Shown here: positions 7,223 through 11,173 of the stretch, piece by piece
Layout of the letters: each line of letters starts with the position of its first letter
Position numbering within the stretch: the stretch's first letter is position 1
Assembly (NCBI GenBank): GCA_031282385.1
Contig: JAITDV010000580.1
Coordinates: 1 to 11,173 of the forward strand
DNA: 11,173 bases
Origin: Planctomycetaceae bacterium
GTDB taxonomy: Bacteria > Planctomycetota > Planctomycetia > Pirellulales > Thermoguttaceae
Reading direction: 5' to 3'
The notes under the pieces: model-generated
What the model saw: the letters and a program-made list of their open reading frames with translations, nothing else
The model's database searches: none
Told to the model about the DNA's origin: nothing
Translations under genes and position numbers: made by a program

Positions 7223-7634
7223 ATTTATTTTACTGTAACTTTTTAAATATTAAGTAACTATTCAGCCGCCTGTTTTTTTATATTCAACTATTCTGTTGCC
7301 TAAACTGAATGTACTTTAAAAAACAATATGTCCTGTTAATCTACTCAAAAAGTAAAAAGAATTTTAATGAATAAAAAATTACGCACAAGGCAGGTACCTT
7401 TGAATCCCAATAAAAATATCCCGATCACAACTTTATAGAAATTTAAGCTCAGAACCTAGAATACAGAATCCAGAATTACTTTGATCAAGAAAGCCATAAA
7501 TCACACGTATCTACTCAGGCAACTTCTAAAAACCTATTTTTGACGGAATTATCGAAATTTTTAGAATAGACAAATTTAGACAATAAATTTATTTTATCCA
7601 CGAATTTGCAGGAATTCCGTGACAGAATAGTTAT
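7223..7634. other. Intergenic region upstream of the pgpH-like gene
   Basis: This 412-bp AT-rich stretch has no open reading frame of substance on either strand. It starts with the GTAACTATTCAGCCG repeat just upstream of the pgpH-like start. At 7464-7479 it holds a 16-base motif (CAGAATCCAGAATTAC) that recurs with one change at 11028-11043. It must contain the pgpH-like promoter, but no clear -35/-10 pair could be assigned. Nothing resembles an RNA gene. Confidence 0.55.
7254..7296. repeat. Dispersed ~42-bp repeat (GTAACTATTCAGCCG family), copy 2
   Basis: Partner of the copy at 4299-4340. It starts only about 32 bp upstream of the pgpH-like start codon, so it may lie in the 5' leader or promoter. 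The two halves start with AACTATTCAG and AACTATTCTG, an internal direct repeat. Confidence 0.5.
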
Positions 7635-7828
7635 TAGACCTTTTCTCTAACCTAAAAATACATCAACACAACAAAAAACCTACAACGAAAAACCGCCTTT
7701 AACTCCTCAGAGACCACCCATAACCCCTTCGCGGGAAGGGAATAAGAAGATGCTTCCGAAGGAGGCGAATTATTCCCCTCATTCGGAGGGGTCAGGGGTG
7801 GTCTCCTACAGGTTAGCGAAAAGGTCTA
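7635..7828 (+). mobile_element. Complete MITE-like element (194 bp), copy 2
   Basis: The element is bounded by TAGACCTTTTCTCTAACCT (7635-7653) and AGGTTAGCGAAAAGGTCTA (7810-7828), inverted repeats of 19 bases with one mismatch. Inside is a second, larger dyad: 7710-7727 against 7788-7805, 18 bases with two mismatches, enclosing smaller palindromes and one 27-base unit (7740-7766). It encodes no protein. Both ends finish in TA, which would fit insertion at a TA dinucleotide as for Tc1/mariner/IS630-type transposases, but the duplication cannot be proven without an empty site. The right end overlaps the last codon of the adjacent gene. Copies 1 (1-136) and 3 (11134-11173) support its being a repeated unit. 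Confidence 0.7.
7710..7805 (-). terminator. Large palindrome just after the metallopeptidase gene; possible terminator or 3' stabiliser
   Basis: In minus-strand RNA, GAGACCACCCCTGACCCC pairs with GGGGTTATGGGTGGTCTC at 16 of 18 positions, enclosing further GC-rich hairpins. It starts about 20 bases after the stop codon of the metallopeptidase gene. There is no following U-tract, so classic intrinsic termination is doubtful. A REP-like role in protecting the 3' end is equally possible. It is part of the MITE-like element, not gene-specific. Confidence 0.3.
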
Positions 7829-9358
7829 TTTATTTTGAAAATGTTTTCTGAATTGTTGGCGTGGATTTTCGACGAAATCTTCGAGATAAAGACTCAAATT
7901 CGGGACTTTAACATTTCCGTTTTTGTCTTTGTATTTTTCTTGCGGTAACGACGCAAGTAATTTCAAATAGCCCGCTAACATTCTGTGCGTTTTTTCTGAA
8001 TGATGAAACATGAAATGCACCCACGCCCAAGAATCACGATACTCCGCATCTCCCATGTCGGTCGCCAACGCCAACTTCTCAAGACGACTCAATGAAGGCA
8101 CCGCAAATATCCCAAATTTCATATTTTTACGTACTTGTTTGATGTACGGATTGCTATTAAATCTGTCTTGCGCCGGCAATTCAAAATATTTCGCTAAACC
8201 TTCATCAAGCCAAATCGGAACTACCGGAATACTCGCATGAACAATCGCATGCGTCATTTCATGCCGGAGATCAATCTCAAAATCTTTAAGACGTTGGACT
8301 AAAACCGTACCCAACGAATTGTTTTTTTTGATATACAACGCGCGTCGGTCTCTGGGGGCGTTGGCGAATTTTGCTACGAGAAATTTTGTGTAACTTGCTT
8401 CGTCGCGGAACAGACAAAGTTCTATCTTTTCATTCGGCGCCGACAAACCAAGATAATTACTCAAGTCACGTTGTAATTTCTCAATTTCAAGCAACTGCAA
8501 TTCAACCTCGCTAATCGGAAAATTCGCCTGCACAACAACTACACCGCAAACTCGAACAAAAGGAAGATCATCTTTGTAAGACGGTGTAAGATCAAGTTTA
8601 ACAGGAACTTGTTCATTAAACGGCACTACACGATTTGATGAAAATTTATCCGGTAAATCATTGCGAACACCGCCAAGTGTTGACCTTGAATTGACTAACT
8701 CATGCGAATCTCTATCAAATGTTGATGGATACATATTCGCTGTCCGCATAACCGGCGAATCGCCGTCAGAACGTTCCAAGCGAGAACGATCTTGCGGCGG
8801 AATTTCGCGTTGCGATTCATTCAGCCGTGAATTAGCCGATAGAGCATTTGGATTCGGAGTGTTCGGATTCGGATCGCCATTGTTTGGCGGGTATTTTCGA
8901 GGTTGCATTGAGTTGGCAACCGGAACGTATTCGCCGGATTCAGAGCTATTCTGACGGTAAATATAATTATTTCGATCCGCAACCCGTTCACTTGACCGTT
9001 CTTTTTCAAATTTATCTTGTCCATGTTCTCTAAACTGCTCATTTTTAATGTAATTTTCGTATTTGTGGTCAACAGGACGAGAGTAATATTGTTCAGGAAC
9101 AGAACTTATCGGCGGTGCAATTGCACGCAAACTGGAAACATCGTCAAGATCATTTGTATTGGGAGTGAGCAGAATCGGTTGTGAGGTATTGTTTTGCGAA
9201 AACAGATTATCCGTCGCAATCACTGCTGCAACAATAAACAATAAAACCAAAAATACGAAATACAAACGTTTGCGAAATATCAGATTAAATTTTGACTTAA
9301 TCCGACAACACAACCCGCAATCTGATTTCGGTGATTTTTTATACACCTCACAACTCAT
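7826..9358 (-). CDS. Membrane-anchored DUF1570-like zinc metallopeptidase
   Basis: A 510-aa protein with one N-terminal membrane helix (about 32-49) after a basic, Cys-containing cytoplasmic tail (Cys3, 14, 17, 18). A long polar linker rich in Asn, Pro, Ser and Arg (about 50-250) looks disordered. The C-terminal half holds a gluzincin-type site: HEMTH at 366-370 and, 16 residues on, WLDEGLAKYF with E386 as probable third zinc ligand. This pattern, HExxH followed by an LDEGLA motif, is typical of DUF1570 and related putative peptidases, which are numerous in Planctomycetota. The catalytic domain would face the periplasm; the substrate is unknown. The ATG start fits the signal-anchor. The stop codon TAG (7826-7828) is made by the terminal TA of the adjacent MITE-like element, so the natural C-terminus may have been altered. 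The gene stands alone between long gaps. Confidence 0.8.
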   Translation of the reverse strand: MSCEVYKKSPKSDCGLCCRIKSKFNLIFRKRLYFVFLVLLFIVAAVIATDNLFSQNNTSQPILLTPNTNDLDDVSSLRAIAPPISSVPEQYYSRPVDHKYENYIKNEQFREHGQDKFEKERSSERVADRNNYIYRQNSSESGEYVPVANSMQPRKYPPNNGDPNPNTPNPNALSANSRLNESQREIPPQDRSRLERSDGDSPVMRTANMYPSTFDRDSHELVNSRSTLGGVRNDLPDKFSSNRVVPFNEQVPVKLDLTPSYKDDLPFVRVCGVVVVQANFPISEVELQLLEIEKLQRDLSNYLGLSAPNEKIELCLFRDEASYTKFLVAKFANAPRDRRALYIKKNNSLGTVLVQRLKDFEIDLRHEMTHAIVHASIPVVPIWLDEGLAKYFELPAQDRFNSNPYIKQVRKNMKFGIFAVPSLSRLEKLALATDMGDAEYRDSWAWVHFMFHHSEKTHRMLAGYLKLLASLPQEKYKDKNGNVKVPNLSLYLEDFVENPRQQFRKHFQNK

Positions 9359-9802
9359 ATTTTTTCTTATCCAAAATTACACAAAGTTTTTTTTAATTAG
9401 ATTAACTCTTTTGACTATTTGATTTGTATCATTACATGAAAGTAAACTGCTCGTACTGTAAATTGCATAACTTGGCACAAAAGCCTTGCTTTCCGATAGG
9501 TAAGTAGGCGAAAGTAAAGGAAATTAAAGTGTGAACAGTTAAAAATTTCGTGTGCATGATACTTTAAGTTTTTCCGTTGCGTAGTTATTTTGATTTTGGG
9601 AAAATGGGTTTACCTTGTTGTTTGATTTGACTTTAGTATTTGATTCCGAAATCCTAAATCCTATTTATCCTACACTCTGATTTTCTATTATCGGCAAATT
9701 ATGACGGTAATATCGGTTTTTTGGGAAAAATATATTATAACAATTGTAAACTATTCAAATTCAATAATTTCAGGCAAATTTATGTAAAATCAATTCAGAT
9801 TT
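9359..9802. other. Intergenic region (444 bp) between the metallopeptidase and lptF-like genes
   Basis: AT-rich sequence without a credible gene. A 23-codon plus-strand frame at 9436-9507 has three cysteines but lies inside a dispersed repeat and is not conserved in the other copy. No U-tailed GC hairpin follows the lptF-like stop, and no clear promoter could be assigned for the metallopeptidase gene. Confidence 0.6.
9438..9545 (+). repeat. Dispersed ~100-bp repeat (GTGTGAAC family), copy B
   Basis: Opposite-orientation partner of 4575-4680, sharing CTGCTCGT (9447-9454), CCGATAGGTAAGTAGGCG (9493-9510) and TTAAAGTGTGAACAGTTAAA (about 9524-9543). It lies 80-190 bp upstream of the metallopeptidase start codon, so it may contain or disturb that promoter. 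Confidence 0.5.
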
Positions 9803-11002
9803 TCAATATCTATGTATTTTGCGCATGAACCAAATACCCACTATTACAATACAAAAATTTGCAATCCAAACGGAATTAGCAGGCAAGTTGTTATGTTTTG
9901 CATTTTGTAACCCAAACATTAGCAATGGATAATAAATTAATAATATTGGAATAAAGCACGCGAAAAAACTTGAAAATCCATCCGACACGCCCTTTTGCCC
10001 CAACCAAATTGCAAACGGCGCACCAATAAATATAAAACAAATACAACTGAATCCTGTTGCCCACCGCCGCGGCGGTTCAACTTTTAATCTTTCAATTAAT
10101 TTTTTTTGCGAGGCGATTTCTGCATTTAACTTAATAATTTCGTCATTTGACCAGGCGTCTGATGCTCCCATTGCTGCCGCAAATGTGTAATTGAATGCAA
10201 GAATACGTTGTCGGGTCAGTATTTCATCTTTGCAATTAGTAATCGCTCGCGGAATGTCAACCAACCTCATGTCGGAAGGACGTAATTTAGTCCCATCATC
10301 CGGCAAACGCATTATGCCTGAAAGCGGATGCCGAAATACTTGATTGTCCGACGAGTAGCTGATTCCGTCTTTGACATTGAGTTTTACTTCGGACAAAGTT
10401 ACGGTCAATTCTTTTTCTTCAAAATCAATTTTCAATTCTGCTGATTGCGCTTCGATTGTTGTGGATTCGCCGGAATCTGTTTTTATTGTTATGCTAGGCA
10501 TTATTAATTTTCTGTTTTCGACGCCTTTGACAACCATATTCAACGTGCCGTCCGGCGAAGTCAAACTGTGTGTTGTCCGCAACTCACCAAGAATAATTTC
10601 CTCCGCCGCATGATAAATCACACTCGCAATACCTGAACGTCCCAAAATTGCCATCTCATTCATCCAAACCGTAACAAAACTAACAAGAACACCAAAAATC
10701 ATTACCGGTAAAAGAAATCGCCAAGGCGGTATCCCAAGCGACTTCAACGCTATCACCTCGTTGTTACCTGCCATCCTCGCAAAAAACAACGACGTCGAAA
10801 GTAATAACGCCATCGGTAAAACTATCGGAGACATCTCAAGCATTGTAAAAGGAGCAAGTTGAAGTACTTGACTGAGCGGAATATTTTTTTCCATCGCCAC
10901 ACGGACTAAACCAACAATCACAAACAATATCCCCATCACAACAAGCGAAATCAAGAACGTTTGTATTAGTTCTTTGATCATGTAGCGGTTGAATGTTTGC
11001 AT
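9803..11002 (-). CDS. LptF/LptG-family lipopolysaccharide export permease (YjgP/YjgQ)
   Basis: A 399-aa inner-membrane protein of the LptF/LptG family (PF03739). Family members pair with LptB ATPase to extract lipopolysaccharide from the inner membrane and pass it to the LptC-LptA bridge. The opening (FNRYMIKELIQTFLISLVV) and FARMAGNNEVIALKSLGIPPWRFLLP (about 74-99) are diagnostic. Helices lie at about 13-35, 52-74 and 97-115, followed by a periplasmic beta-rich domain (about 130-250) and three C-terminal helices (about 313-335, 342-363, 377-394). A charged helical stretch before the fourth helix (about 286-310, NDEIIKLNAEIASQKKLIERLK) could form a coiled coil. Classical systems have two permeases; only one is in this window and it has no lpt neighbours, so LptF and LptG cannot be distinguished. 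Start ATG without clear Shine-Dalgarno; the stop is TGA. Confidence 0.9.
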   Translation of the reverse strand: MQTFNRYMIKELIQTFLISLVVMGILFVIVGLVRVAMEKNIPLSQVLQLAPFTMLEMSPIVLPMALLLSTSLFFARMAGNNEVIALKSLGIPPWRFLLPVMIFGVLVSFVTVWMNEMAILGRSGIASVIYHAAEEIILGELRTTHSLTSPDGTLNMVVKGVENRKLIMPSITIKTDSGESTTIEAQSAELKIDFEEKELTVTLSEVKLNVKDGISYSSDNQVFRHPLSGIMRLPDDGTKLRPSDMRLVDIPRAITNCKDEILTRQRILAFNYTFAAAMGASDAWSNDEIIKLNAEIASQKKLIERLKVEPPRRWATGFSCICFIFIGAPFAIWLGQKGVSDGFSSFFACFIPILLIYYPLLMFGLQNAKHNNLPANSVWIANFCIVIVGIWFMRKIHRY

Positions 11003-11133
11003 TGAGAAAAAATTGATTTTAAATTTTCAGAATCCGGAATTACCTGAAATTGAAACAAATGGAAAAATGAATGAAAAATAAGGATATAAGGACGCGTTGG
11101 TAAGGATTGACTTGTTGTTAATTGAAATGTAAC

Positions 11134-11173
11134 TAGACCTTTTCGCTAACCTGTAGGAGACCACCCCTGACCC
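11134..11173 (-). mobile_element. MITE-like palindromic repeat, copy 3 (inverted, cut off by the window edge)
   Basis: The 39 bases at 11135-11173 are the exact reverse complement of 7789-7827 and begin with TAGACCTTTTCGCTAACC at 11134. Only one terminus is in the window, so the true orientation of the element is uncertain because both its ends are inverted repeats of each other. It lies about 130 bp upstream of the lptF-like start codon. Confidence 0.65.

Noticed and set aside
9436..9507. A 23-codon plus-strand frame with CSYC and a further Cys.
   Set aside because: Short, inside the same repeat family, and not conserved as protein in the other copy.

Overview
This 11.2 kb window is AT-rich bacterial chromosome with five convincing protein-coding genes, all on the minus strand. 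In transcription order (right to left) they are an LptF/LptG-type lipopolysaccharide permease, a membrane-anchored DUF1570-like zinc metallopeptidase, a seven-transmembrane HD phosphodiesterase of the PgpH type, a SNF2-family helicase-like ATPase, and an RsmD-type 16S rRNA methyltransferase. No tRNA, rRNA, CRISPR array, phage gene or transposase is visible. The gene set suits a Gram-negative bacterium. The DUF1570-like protein and the N-terminally extended, low-complexity forms of the other proteins suggest a low-GC member of the Planctomycetota. That placement is inference from family habits, not from a marker gene.

Layout: 1-136 holds the end of a palindrome-rich repeat. 141-293 is short non-coding sequence. 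294-1199 is rsmD and 1265-4096 the SNF2 ATPase; these two are only 65 bp apart and may be co-transcribed. 4097-4735 is a repeat-rich gap, followed by pgpH-like at 4736-7222. 7223-7825 is a gap containing a complete 194-bp MITE-like element at 7635-7828. The DUF1570-like gene (7826-9358) follows, then a gap with another repeat (9359-9802), lptF-like (9803-11002), and a third, inverted and truncated copy of the MITE-like element at the right edge.

The genes do not form one pathway. They cover envelope biogenesis (LptF, the metallopeptidase), second-messenger signalling (PgpH-like) and nucleic-acid functions (SNF2, RsmD). Gaps of 444, 603 and 637 bp separate the first four and are occupied by several families of short dispersed repeats, so most genes are probably separate transcription units. 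None of the starts has a strong Shine-Dalgarno sequence.

The most notable structure is the repeat population. It includes a MITE-like element with about 19-bp terminal inverted repeats that begin and end in TA, a large internal palindrome, and a variable number of nested 27-bp units. One copy supplies the stop codon of the metallopeptidase gene. I found no convincing new multi-gene system.
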